The notes under the pieces are model-generated. The model had not been told where the DNA came from and did no database searches. It saw only the letters and a program-made list of their open reading frames with translations. From the NCBI RefSeq assembly GCF_029784155.1, contig NC_073693.1, positions 221,493,303-221,557,302 on the forward strand: a stretch of DNA of 64,000 nt, read 5' to 3'. This DNA comes from Uranotaenia lowii (Eukaryota; Arthropoda; Insecta; Diptera; Culicidae). A program made the translations under genes and the position numbers. This document shows positions 23,101 through 35,100 of this stretch, piece after piece; position 1 is the stretch's first letter; every line of letters starts with the position of its first letter.

Positions 23101-26100
23101 AATACAGCTAGCCTTTTAGAAATATATTGAAAAGAATTGTAGTGATTTTCAAAGTGCTACCTACCGCCGCTGGGGTGCTTTGAGAGTCTACATAGGTAAA
23201 TATACAGTGAACTGAACTGTGAACAGTGAATTGACTTCTTCAGCTGAATGACCGATTTTCATAAATTCCAGCTTTTATGAACCAACTATTGCCGAACTTT
23301 TAGAATCTCTCATAGAGAAAGAAAAAAAAAAGATTCAGAGTTATAAGTTGAAGGCCTCAATTTCAACGCTTTAATAGTCGTCGGGGAATTTTAACGGGGG
23401 ATTAGAAAATTGATCGTGTATTATCTGGAAAAACTTTTGGTTCCGTTGGAAACAAATCCATTACATGAAACTTTTATTAATTAAATCTGAGGTTTTCAGT
23501 TTTATGCAGTTCTATTTCTTTGGCCAATTTATAACTTTCGAGTCAGTTTTTTCAATTCTACCATCCAATTTAGATAAAAATTATAGAAGAACCGTTTAGT
23601 ACTGCGAATTTAAACAAATGAACTTTAAAATTGATCACACTTTTTAAGCATTAATGGGATGAATGTCCAAGATTAGGAACAATGAAATGTAACTCACATA
23701 TAAAATTAAAATGGTTACTTCGGTTCAGAGGTGGTTTGTTTTCAAAAACTTCAAAAAACTAAATGTGGAACTTTCACATTTAAGACCAAGTACTCATAAA
23801 ACAGTGTGAAATTAAAAAGCGAAAAAAGTACACAAATAGTTTAAAACATGCAATGTGAGTCTTCAACATGGTTTAACCAGATTCGGATGTTTGTTTAGAA
23901 ATTTCAAAGTAGATAAATGTCTAATATACTATTGTACAGGGAGACCATCCGTCTTGAAAAGTGGAATGATATCGAAAAGAGATTTTTATTAGAGACGGAA
24001 TGGGAAAGATATCAAAACAATTTGATCATTTGAAGATAACAAATAAAAGTCCAAATCTTTTCAAGCTTCCTAAAATATGGTGGATGAAAAAAAGGTTTAT
24101 CGTGGTGAATAAGCTTTCAAGGGAAATTATTTTGTATGTCTTTTAATTTAAAGCTCATACCTTTAAGTTTTTCTATAATATGAAAACGATAAACACAGTG
24201 AATAATCTCAATAAAAAACTGAACAATGGCCAAAGATGCGCAAAATTGCATATAATGATATAGTTTAATATAAAAATTCTAAAAGTCAAACGACTCATTG
24301 TGATTTATGTTTTATGTGAACCCGAGCATAGCCGGGTAAAATCAGCTAGTATATCATAAAATTGTGTTAAAATTTATTCAATAAATCATCACATTATGTC
24401 AAAACTCTTACGTTTATCAATTTAAAAAAAATGCATCGAAGATTGTTAACATTTTGTCAATTTTTGTTAATTCATATGGGAGAAAGGAGATTTCTGGATT
24501 TGGAAGGGTTTGAAAGTATTATAGAAACCATTCCCGGTCTTGAAAACAGCTACACATAAAAATTCACGTCGATCGTTTCAGTAGATTCCGAAAATTGTTC
24601 GAATTGTGTCATAATTTTATTAATTTTGTATGGGAGCCCCCCTTTCCTAAATTGGAGGGGTTTGAAACTATAATTGAAACTATTCTCGGTCTTCAAAACA
24701 GCTACAAGCCAAATTTTACTTTGGTCGGTTCAGAAGTTCCCAAAAATTGTTCGAATTGTGTAAAATTTTTGGTAATTTTGTATGGGAGCTCCCTTTTTTG
24801 GAGTTGGAGAGGTTGGAAAGTGCTATAAAAACCATTCTTGGTCTTTAAAACGGCTACACACAATTTTCAAGTCAATCGGTTTAGTAGATTTGAAAATTTT
24901 TCGAATTTTGTCAAATTTTTGTTAATTTTGTATGGGAGTCCTCTCTTTTTGGATTTAGAGAGGTTTTAAAGTATTATAAATATATTTCCCGCTCTTGAAG
25001 ACATCTACACACCAAATTCAGCGTGGACCGGTTCAGTAATTTCCGGTTGTGTCATATTTTTATTAATATTGTATGGGAGCCCCCCTCCTTTAAGTCGGAG
25101 CGGTTTGAAAGTGTTTTAGAAACCATCTCCGACCCCAAAAACTCTAACGTACCAAATTTCACATTGATCGGTTCAGTAGTTTTTAAGTCTATAGGGAACA
25201 GATAGACAGACAAACATTCATTTTTATATATATCAATAGATATTTTATCAAATTTTGCTAAAACTTTTTTTGTTAATTAAATAAATCATCTCATTATGAC
25301 AAAACACTTACGTTTATAATTTTTTAACAAAATCCTCCGAGTATTGTTTAAATATTTTTCAATTTTTGTTAATTTATGTATGGAAGCCCCTCCTCCCCCT
25401 TTTAGATTTAGAAGGGTTTGAAAATACTATAAAAACCATTCCCAGTCTGGAAAACGGCTACACACCAAATTTTACGTTGATCGGTTTTATAGTTTCCAGA
25501 AATTGTTCGAATTGTTTCACATTTTTATTTATTTTGTATGGGAACCCCCCTCCATTAAGTCGGAGAGGGGAAACAATGTTGATAGGAACCCTTATTTCTA
25601 TTTGTATTGTAATGTAAAAAAAGTTTTATCGGAAAAGTGGAGAATTTTCTCGGATAATTTTTAAAATATTTAAAAAAAAAACAGATCACCAACAGAAATC
25701 AAAATTAGCCCTTGAATTCCTTTTACCCTTAAAAATGTTAATTTTGTGCCTTGTGTAATTTATCAAACCCCTTTTGAATGTGAAGTTGAGTATTTAGATA
25801 AAAAAATAGAGGCTGAAATTGGGTTCTTGAAGAATATTTCATATCAGTATAAAATTGTAATGATATAAACGGTTTTTTTTTCTAAGTGATTAATCATCAA
25901 AGTAATGGATGAACTGGTTTGAATACACTTCTTAAAAAAAAATAAAACAATATTAAAAACGAGGTAGGATTTTTGTGTGTTAAGGTTTGAGATTTTAATA
26001 CAAAAGGTTTATTTAATTGTAAATTAGAATTGAAAATAAAAATTTACTTTCAATTCGTGAACGTCATATAGTGATGTAGAATGAAATGTCGCGGGCTTAG

Positions 26101-29100
26101 AGTGATATAAGACTAAAAACCGCCGGAAACGAGGCAATTTTCTGACATTTCCACTCTTTAATGAATCTTTCGATAGAAGTGTAGTTCCACAAATTAAAAA
26201 AAAAACGCACACACACATTTTTGTAGAAGAAAAATGAAAAAAATAATCTTCAAGTAATCTACAATATTTTTCCTGAGCATCTTCATATCAGTGCAAAATC
26301 CTCACCAAAATTCCTTTTTTTTTTATTTTGCAACAATAAGTTTTGAAATCCAAACATATATGAGAGAGGTGTTTGTAAAAAATAGCTATGAATTTAAAAC
26401 CTCGTGACTCGAAAATATCGAATGATTAGTAATTCTTATTTCGGTTCTTCAATTTCTAAATAGATATAAATTTAATTCATAAACAAGATTATTCAAATCA
26501 AAATCTTAGGTATGAAGCTTTGGAACTTTATTTTTATTTGTTTTCTCTTGAATTTCAAGCTCTCATACAAGGTTTTGAATTTTATTTGAACTGAATCGAA
26601 AGAAATAGAAACCAATTTGAAACGAATGATTTATGGAAACAGTAAAAAATTGTATTTTTTTCTCCATGCACTCAATATTTTCAAACTTTACGTATAATTT
26701 AAAATTAAATTAAAAAAAATGAATAAAGAATTTAAATCTGATAGTCAATACTATTTTTCAATGAAAAGTCCTAATCAATTGCAATTGAATTAACGAAACT
26801 TTCAGATTAGGAGTGGATTTTAAACTCAATTTTTTAAGCTGAATTTCTACTTAAAATTTGAATTCTTATTACATGGATGAGCTGCAGTATCGGCGATATA
26901 ATTGGTGTAAATTTAGAAATCCAGCCGTGTTGGTCATAAATTAGAAAAATATCTTCCGAATGTTCAATCTGATCAATTGCCTTGTTTCCGAAAAAATAGT
27001 AGAGTGATGACGGGATAGTTTTATCACTGGTTTTATCACACCAGGGAAAAATTAAAACATAGGCAAGTTTTGTAGCCAATGTTTTAAAACCTGATTTTGG
27101 AAGTTTTTTCCTGTTCGATTTATAATCAGATGTTGTTAATCACCTCTAATTTTAGAAACAGTATATTAAATATTTTTAATTGAATAGATATGAATGTATG
27201 AAAGAATCGCAAATTTGAATTCAACACTGTAGGTACCTCAACAAAAATTATTTGGTTAAATTCGGTCCAAGAAATCGCAAGTAACAGCTGTTTTATTTTG
27301 TCGGACCGAGTTTTTTTTCAATCTTAAGCTTTTGAGAAATTATTAAATTCTTTTATTTAACAATCCCCTCGGAGTGGAAAATTTTGAAAATTCAAAAGTA
27401 CACCTACTTGGAAAATTCCAATGTTTTTATAGAAACTCCAGCGTTTACGAGTATTTTGTAACGGTTTTTTGCCGCTTGGGAGGAGGGGGCAGGCGGGGTG
27501 GGGGTCTTTTATCATATCAAACGCCCGTTCATTTATGAGCAATTTGTGGATTTACCTCTTTAATACAATTAACTAATATCAAATAAACTTGGAAACCTTT
27601 CATTTTTTTATTTTAGAGCCTCAAATTGATAAATTGGTCAAATTGGGCTAAAAATCTATCATTTCTCATCAACTGTTTAAGCGATATTTTGTGACAAATA
27701 AATAACCTTTTTTGCGCTTGCACAGTTATGAACATCCAATGAAAAACTATCTTAAAGGAAAAACCTCCAAATACCATCCTGTTACATGCAACACAAGGAA
27801 AGTTTTGAAATCTTTTTTTAAAATGTTGATATATTTTATTTCATTTTTTCAGATTATGGGACTATGGTATGGAAGCGAAGTAATCACTCATATTGGCAAT
27901 GAAGACGGTGAATTCATCTACGATACCTGTGTTGTCATCCATTTAGCAGATGCAACAAATGCGGTTAGTATATCTAAAAAAATTGGAAAATCAATTTAAA
28001 ATTTAATACACACATTTTCAAATTATATTTAGACATTCCGAGGAGATCACCCCCTAGCCCGGGATCAAGAATCAGAGCCTCGATACGGACCATCCTACGG
28101 GTATCCGGGCGATCAGAGTCAACCCACCCGGGACGATCTTCGGCGTAGTCAAAACCATCAGTATCGACAACAGCAATCGAACGCGCGCGCTCTGCGCTTG
28201 ATCTGGGACGAAAAATCTCACACCCTCGAATACATCCTCCGATACAACAGCACCCGGCCGGGTTTCTGGATCTCTTCCGGTCCCCAGGTGGGCTCGATGG
28301 TGCAGATGCCGTATGTGCAGTTCACCGGAACGGTCCAGGTGCTGAAAGCCATCAACAACCAACTGGTGCTCACATTCTGCCAGAGTCTTCCGGGAGGACA
28401 GCTTTTCTCGGTGGTCCTGTCTCGACAGCCGATGAGCCTTTCTGCTGAAGTAAGTACATAGAGAAAATCTACAAAAATAATATTTTTATTATGTTTATTA
28501 GTAACATAAAACGTGTTCACTATATTTTGAACAAGTATGGGATGTGATGAATCTTTAGTTCGTAACAGGTAAAAGTGCACAATTACATGTAAAGCAAAAT
28601 TCATAGATAATATGTGCTGGATGTTGTTCCACAATAGTGAATTTTGAACATCAGCCTTTTTGATAAGAGTGCCGCAGCCCGTGGCGTAGAGGATAGCCTT
28701 CAAGACTTCTAAGCCAGCGGGTATGAGATCGAATCCCAGACATGGTATACATAGTACATTTTCTGTGGGTTGGTGGTTTTTGCATTTGTAAGATGGTAGC
28801 CATCATATCCCCGAAAGATGAACGCTTAGAGTTAAGAAAAAGGAATCTCTTCTTGGAAACATTAGTTTCATTGAGATCCTCTTAGAAAAAAAAGATGTCC
28901 TTTTTGAAATCACTAACAGACGTTATCTGGCTACCATAGTACATACTTGGAGCAATTCACTTTTCAACCTACTGCCCTGCTATCCTGCTACTGTGAAAGT
29001 GGAAAGAATTTCCGTGTTTATTTCTTAAGATTTGCCATCCGATGTTGAATTTGTGAACTGCTGCCTCGTGCAGCTTTTGGCAAGATCGTTGGGTTCACTG

Positions 29101-32100
29101 CCTGATTAGATGAGAAAAACAAAATAATATTAAGATGAGATACTTTCATATTCAACTTTTTTCTATCAAGATGAGATATAAGGGGTGTCCACGATGAAAT
29201 TGCCACACAATGGAATTGCTGTAACTTTTTAACAGTTGGGTAGAGTTTTATGAAAATTTGGGTGGATTTAGTTCATAGTGCACTGTTTACATCCTGCAAG
29301 TTTTAAAGTCTCACGGAAAATAATAAAAAGGTAAAATTTACCGAGATAAAAAGGTGAATGCTTGTGAAATCCAAAAAGGTAACTTTTACCTCACCGAGGT
29401 GAAACTCACCTTACAACGAGGTAAAGTTTACCTGAATCGAGCAGACAAAAAAGGTAGAATTCACTTAGAAAAAAAGGTAAATCCAAAAAAGGTACTTTCT
29501 ACCTCTTCGAGGTAAAGCTTAGCTCGTAGCAAGGTGAAGTTGACCTGGATTGCGCTGAACAAAACGGTACAGTTCACCTCTAAACAAAGGTAACTATTTT
29601 CCGAACCCGTTTATTGAGGTTAAGTTGTTTTTTCACTCAGGAATAAGTTTTGTTTCGTGCGCAATACGTGAAAATAGGAGCAGAAAGGTAAATTTAGCAT
29701 TAGATTTCATTTTGTTGTGCTGGTTCTCATCATAAAACTTTCTTACAGATTGGCCTACTGTGCTACGAAGTGTTTTCTTCATCATTCCGGAACAGCCAAT
29801 ATTATCCCCCAGCTGGCCGGATGAGTCGAACGGAGAAGGGACGAATGTACTTATTGTAGGAGGATTCAGCGGCCATGGTGGACACGGAAAAGGCAGCGTT
29901 GATGGCCGAGAGGATGCAATAGTGTTTTCCTCCGACAGAACATTCGAGGAAAAAACGGAGAACATTATTAAAACATAGATTCCCAAAACATTAATGACAT
30001 AGGTAATGAAAAATAAAAATAAAATCTTGAATGAATTTGTGTCTTTGTTTCATTTAATTTAGTGAATAAGAGAACCCTTTAAGATAGTGAATGGGAAACC
30101 GGTAGAATGTACCTTTTTACTCAGTGAATCCCAAAAAGGTAAAATTTACCTTTTTTCTTGGTGAAAAGAAAAACGGTACAATTCACCTTTTTGCTAGGTG
30201 AATGAAAAAATGGTAAAATTTACCTCGAAAGAAGGGTGGAAAAAAAGTACCTCGCTACTCGGTAAATTTTACCTTTTTATTATTTTCCGTGCTTGTGATC
30301 AAAACTCACGGAAATTAATTCGAAAACAAGGATCTCTCGCATCGTTCCATCGCTAAAACGTTGGGAATAGCGAATTCCACGGTGTGATTTAGCGGTTCGA
30401 GGAACGATTGACCACTGATCGGAAGCCCAAAAGTCAAGGAAAAAGTATTCCGTACAATACCAAAAATCACAACCACATTGTTTGGGCATTCAACCGAAAC
30501 CCGAACGCCTCCGTTTGGGATATGGCTAAGAAGCTGCACCTAAGCCGAAGTTTTGTCCAGAAGGCCAAAACTAAGGCTGGGCTTGAACATTCAAGGTACA
30601 AAAGGCCCCTAATGGCGACGAGAAGCAGAATAAGTCCGCCAATACACGTGCCAGGAAGTTGTACCTCAACATGCTGACGAAAGTTGAATGCTGGCTGCAT
30701 CATGGACGACGAAACATATGTAAAGGGCGACTTCAAACAGATCCCCGACAACCTGTTTTTCACGGCGGAGGATAAGTTCAGCGTTCCGGAGAATGTCCAC
30801 ACTCAGAAGATGTCCAAATTTGCGAATAAATTCCTGGTTTGACAAGCCATCTGCACGTGCGGGAAGCGGAGTGCACTTTTCGTGATCCAGGACACGATGA
30901 ACAGACAGGTGTACATGAAAGAATGCCTTCAGAACCGGCTGCTTTCTCTCCTGAAGGCCCACATCGTCCCAACAATCTTCTGGCCGGATTTTGCCTCATG
31001 CCACTACTCCAAGGACGTGCTGAAGTGGTATGCGGATAATAAGGTCAATTTCGTGCCAAAAATGTTCAACCCTCCTCCCAACACTCCGGACCTCCGCCCC
31101 ATCGAGAAGTACTGGGCGGTTATGGAGCAGCACCTTCCTAAACGTCCTAAGGTAGTGAAGACAGTCGAGGAACTGAAGAAAGTATAGATTTACATGCAGA
31201 AAACGGTTTATTCACAGGTTGTGCAGAATCTTATGGCCGAGGTTAAATGCGGGCATTTGCGTATGGACTGTAAATAAAATACGAATAAAATGGTAAAATG
31301 AAGTTTAATAGTTATTTTTTAATCCATGAAAATTTGATGGCAACAGGATGAAAACTCGAATTTTGCGAATCAATTTTATGTGTGGTAGCTTCATCGTGGA
31401 CGCCCTTTAATTTTGAACTCGTAGGATGTTTAAATATCTCAAATTATAACAAAAAGTACATGGAAGTTTACCTAAACTATATCACTTCTTGATAGCAGTA
31501 TATCAAGTTTGTAACTCAATCAAATAAGATTACAAAAAAAATGCAAAAAATTAAAAATTGCACACAAGCTTGTAAACATTGTTTATCTTCTATTCATTCA
31601 CTTCTATAAAAAGATGGACTGACCTGCCTTGTACCAAACTTTCAAACATTGTTTCTGTCTTGAACATTTCTTCAAAAGTTTGTTATTGTTTAGCTATTTA
31701 TTGAGTATTCCGTCTCACTTAATTTGATGAACATAATTCCTCCAATTCACTCGGTCCATGGCAACCGTTCTACAATTTCTTGGGCATCCCATATTCGCCA
31801 GATCAGGCTCCACTTGGTCTAACCACCTCGCTCGTTGCCCCCCTGCTCGACTTGTTCCTACCGGTTTCGCAGCGAACACCTGTTTTGCAAGACAGGCGTC
31901 CGCCATTTCGCAACATGTCCTACTCAGCGTATTCGTCCAGCCTTCGCCACCTTCTGGATACTGGGTTCGCCGTAGAGTCGCGCGAGCTCGTGGTTCATCC
32001 TTCACCCCCACACTCCGTGTTTGTGCACGCTGCGAAAGATGGTTCTTAACACTCGTCGCTCAAATACTCCGAGTGTTCGCAGGTCCTTCTCGAGCGATAT

Positions 32101-35100
32101 CCACATCTCATGTTCATAGAGGATAACCAGTCTAATGAGCGTCATGTACAAGTCTTCTCGACCACAGTTGCTTTTGGAGTCCATAGTAGGCACAAATTCC
32201 ACTGATCATTCGCCGCCGGATCTCACGGCTGGTGTCATTGGTCTGCAGTCATTTGCGGTTATTTCTGCACAAGCGGGCTCGGTCGGTCTCGGTTTCGCAG
32301 GCTAGCATATACTTTGTCTTGGATGTATTAACACAGATGAACAGATCTACAGGCTCGAAGAAAAAAATCAAGAAACCTGTAAAAAATTTCGAATGAGATT
32401 ATTTTTAACAAGCCGTTAAAAATTGACGACAAACAGTGCCATCTGTTGCGCTGTTGAAAATTTACGAACCAACTTTTAAAGTATTTGTCTGATTCTCGAA
32501 AGGGCGCATTCGTTTGTGCTCCCAAAAGTTATTAAATCAATATCTTAGTAGAAGGACGAATTCATGTTGTCTCAATCAAAAACATATAATTGATTCAAAA
32601 TGGTGAATTGGGACTTTACACACGATTCGATGCTTATCTTGTATCTACATCTGTTCATCTGTGGTATCAATCATCAAATAAATCCTTCATGCTTCGCGTT
32701 TCAGTTTGCGGTACGTCTCCTCTACCGTCGCAGATGATCTGCCCACTATGTCAATGGCAAAGCAGATAAGTTTTTGCAGGATTTTTTTTATCTTAACTTA
32801 TTGTAATCTGTGGAAGAGTTGTCCTAAACTCAACGTTCAAAGTTGGAGGTGGTCTGTTCCATAAAACAATAAGTGAAGTGGATTTTAATGACACCCTTAG
32901 GAATTCTCTCGAATACGGTGTAAGATTGACACACGGGATTGGAAACACAGGATAAGGATTCCAACCCGTAACTTTAAATCTGGCAACGATTAATTCTATC
33001 GCACCAAGCAGCGCAGGTAGAGGGCGAGCTTGACGAAGCCGCTCTCGAGGACTGTTGGGATACCATCAAGACAGCCATCAACAGCGTTGCGGAGAACGTC
33101 ATCGGGCATGTGGAACGAATTTAACGGAACAACTGGTTCGACGACGAGTGCAGGAGGGTGATGAACGAAGAGAACGTCGCGCGGGCAGCAATAGTACAAA
33201 GAAGCTATCGTCAAAATGTGGAAAACCACCGACAGCGGAAGAGGCAGCGAGTCCGAATTTTCCAGGAGAAAAGCGTCTCCTGGTGGAGGAGGAGCTCGAG
33301 GAGCTGGAGCAGTCGAAAGTTCTATCAAAGCTCAACGCATCCCGCAAAGGCTTCGTGCCGCAAGCAGAAATGTGCCGGGATAAGGATGGAGGCATATCCT
33401 GACGGCCAATCGTGAGGTGATCAAAAGGTGGAAGTAGCACTTCGATGAACATCTGAACGATGCACATGCAAGAGACCAATACGGTGGCGAAAGGTACATC
33501 GTCGGCGTAGCCAACGACGTAGAGGAGCCACTCTCAACGGTGGATGAAGTTAAAGAAGTCATTTGCCAGCTGAATAGCAACAAATCGGCTGGCAAGAATG
33601 GCTCTGCAGCTAAACTGATCAAAATGGGCCCGGACAAGTTGGCCGATTGTCTAAACCGGTTGATCTGGGACACAGAACAGCTACTGGAAAAGTGGAAGGA
33701 GGAGATAATATGGTACATCTATAAGAAGGGCGACAAATTGGACAATTGGAGAACTACCGAGCGATCACTGTCCTCAACGCCGCCTTCAAAGTGCTATCCC
33801 GAATCTTACTCCACCACCTAACGCCACAAAATTCGTGAGGAATCAATAGGCCGGCTTAATGGAAAGACAGTCTACGACGGACCAGATCTTCACATTACGG
33901 CAAATCCTCCAAAAATACCGTGAACTCCATGTCCCTACGCACCATCTATTCGTCGACTTCACAGCCTCATACGACATTATCGACAGTGACGAGACTGATC
34001 AAAGCGACCATGGATGGAACGAAGTATTGTGTGCGGTTTTCGGGTGACTTGTCGAGTTCATTCGAAGCGCACAGGAGGGTTCGATAACGCGATGGTCTAT
34101 TCTGCATGATGCTCAACGTGGCACTAGCAGTTGTTATTCGAAGAGTGGTGAGCGAAATGCGGGGCACGATTTTCAACAGAACCAGTCAACTAACCTGCTT
34201 TGCCGACTACAAACATTGACATAGTCGGAAGATCATCTGTGGCGGTGAAGGAAGGATTGGGTTGATGGATAATACGTTCATGACAAAGTATATGCTGGCC
34301 TGCGAAACCCAGATCGACCGAGCACGCTTGTTCAGTAGTAACATGGTCAGGATCGACGGCTGAAGATAACCGAAAAGTTTGTCTATCTCGGCTCATCGGT
34401 GACCGCAGACAAAGACACCAGCCGTGAGATACGGCGAATGATCAGTGGAAGTCGTGCCTATTATGAACTTCACAAGCAACTTTTAGTCGCGAATGCCATA
34501 ATGATGGTAAAACGACTATAATCGAAACAAAAAAAACAAGCAACTGCGGTCGAGAAGACTTAGCCTTCGCCACCTGTACATGACGCCCATTAGACCGGTT
34601 GTCCTCTATGGGCACGAGACGTGGATATTGCTCGAGAAGGACCTGCGAACACTCGGAGTATTCGAGCGACGAGTGTTAAGAATCATCTTTGGCAGCATGC
34701 AGGATAACGGAGTGTGGAGGCGAAGGATGAAACACGAGCGCTCGCGACTCTACGGCGAACCCAGTATCCAGAAGGTGGCGAAGGCTAGACGGATACGCTT
34801 GGCCGGACATGTTTCGAGAATACCGGACGACTGTCCTGCAAAACAGATGTTCGCTACGAATCCGGTAGGAACGAGACGAGCAGGGGCGCAACAAGCGAGG
34901 TGGTTAGACCAATAGGGCGTGATCTAGCGTATGTGAGATGTTCGAGGAAATTGGAGAACGGTTGCCATAGACCGAGTGGATTGGAGGAATATTGTCCATA
35001 AGGTTAAGTTGTGAGACGGAAAACCATGTTAGAAAACGATTTAAGCAATGCTTATCAGCTAATTTTTTTTTGTTGTAAATAATTGAGTTGGGGAAAGAAT

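Larger units (their letters stand above)
22277..25240 (-). mobile_element. Helitron-like element with another Helitron-like element nested inside
   Basis: The plus strand begins A|CTAGCTGGCCCGGTGTGC at 22276 and ends ATATATATCAATAGA|T at 25240. On the minus strand this is A|TCTATTGATATATATAAAAA ... CAGCTAG|T, i.e. 5' TC, 3' CTAG and an A/T insertion site, as Helitrons have. The minus-strand 5' end is followed by TGAATGTTTGTCTGTCTATC, a simple-repeat block shared with the other copies. The interior from 24480 holds four or five divergent ~150-bp tandem units. It is interrupted at 22641-24349 by a similar element in the opposite orientation. No Rep/helicase frame was found, so it is non-autonomous. 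Confidence 0.65.
29181..31407 (+). mobile_element. Tc1/mariner element (D37E group) carrying a nested transposon
   Basis: It is flanked by TA (29179-29180 and 31408-31409). The left end AGGGGTGTCCACGATGAAAT and the reversed right end AAGGGCGTCCACGATGAAGC belong to inverted repeats of about 29 bp with a few differences. Without the nested element at 29312-30291 it is about 1.25 kb, the normal mariner length. The transposase is a pseudogene (30300-31187). It lies in intron 3 of the lipocalin-like gene. Confidence 0.88.

Noticed and set aside
28072..28703. Minus-strand open frames of 96 and 161 codons
   Set aside because: They are antisense to exon 3 of the lipocalin-like gene, whose sense frame has splice sites and motifs.
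28673..28745. Functional tRNA-Arg gene
   Set aside because: A and B boxes fit, but no acceptor stem can form and SINE-like sequence follows.
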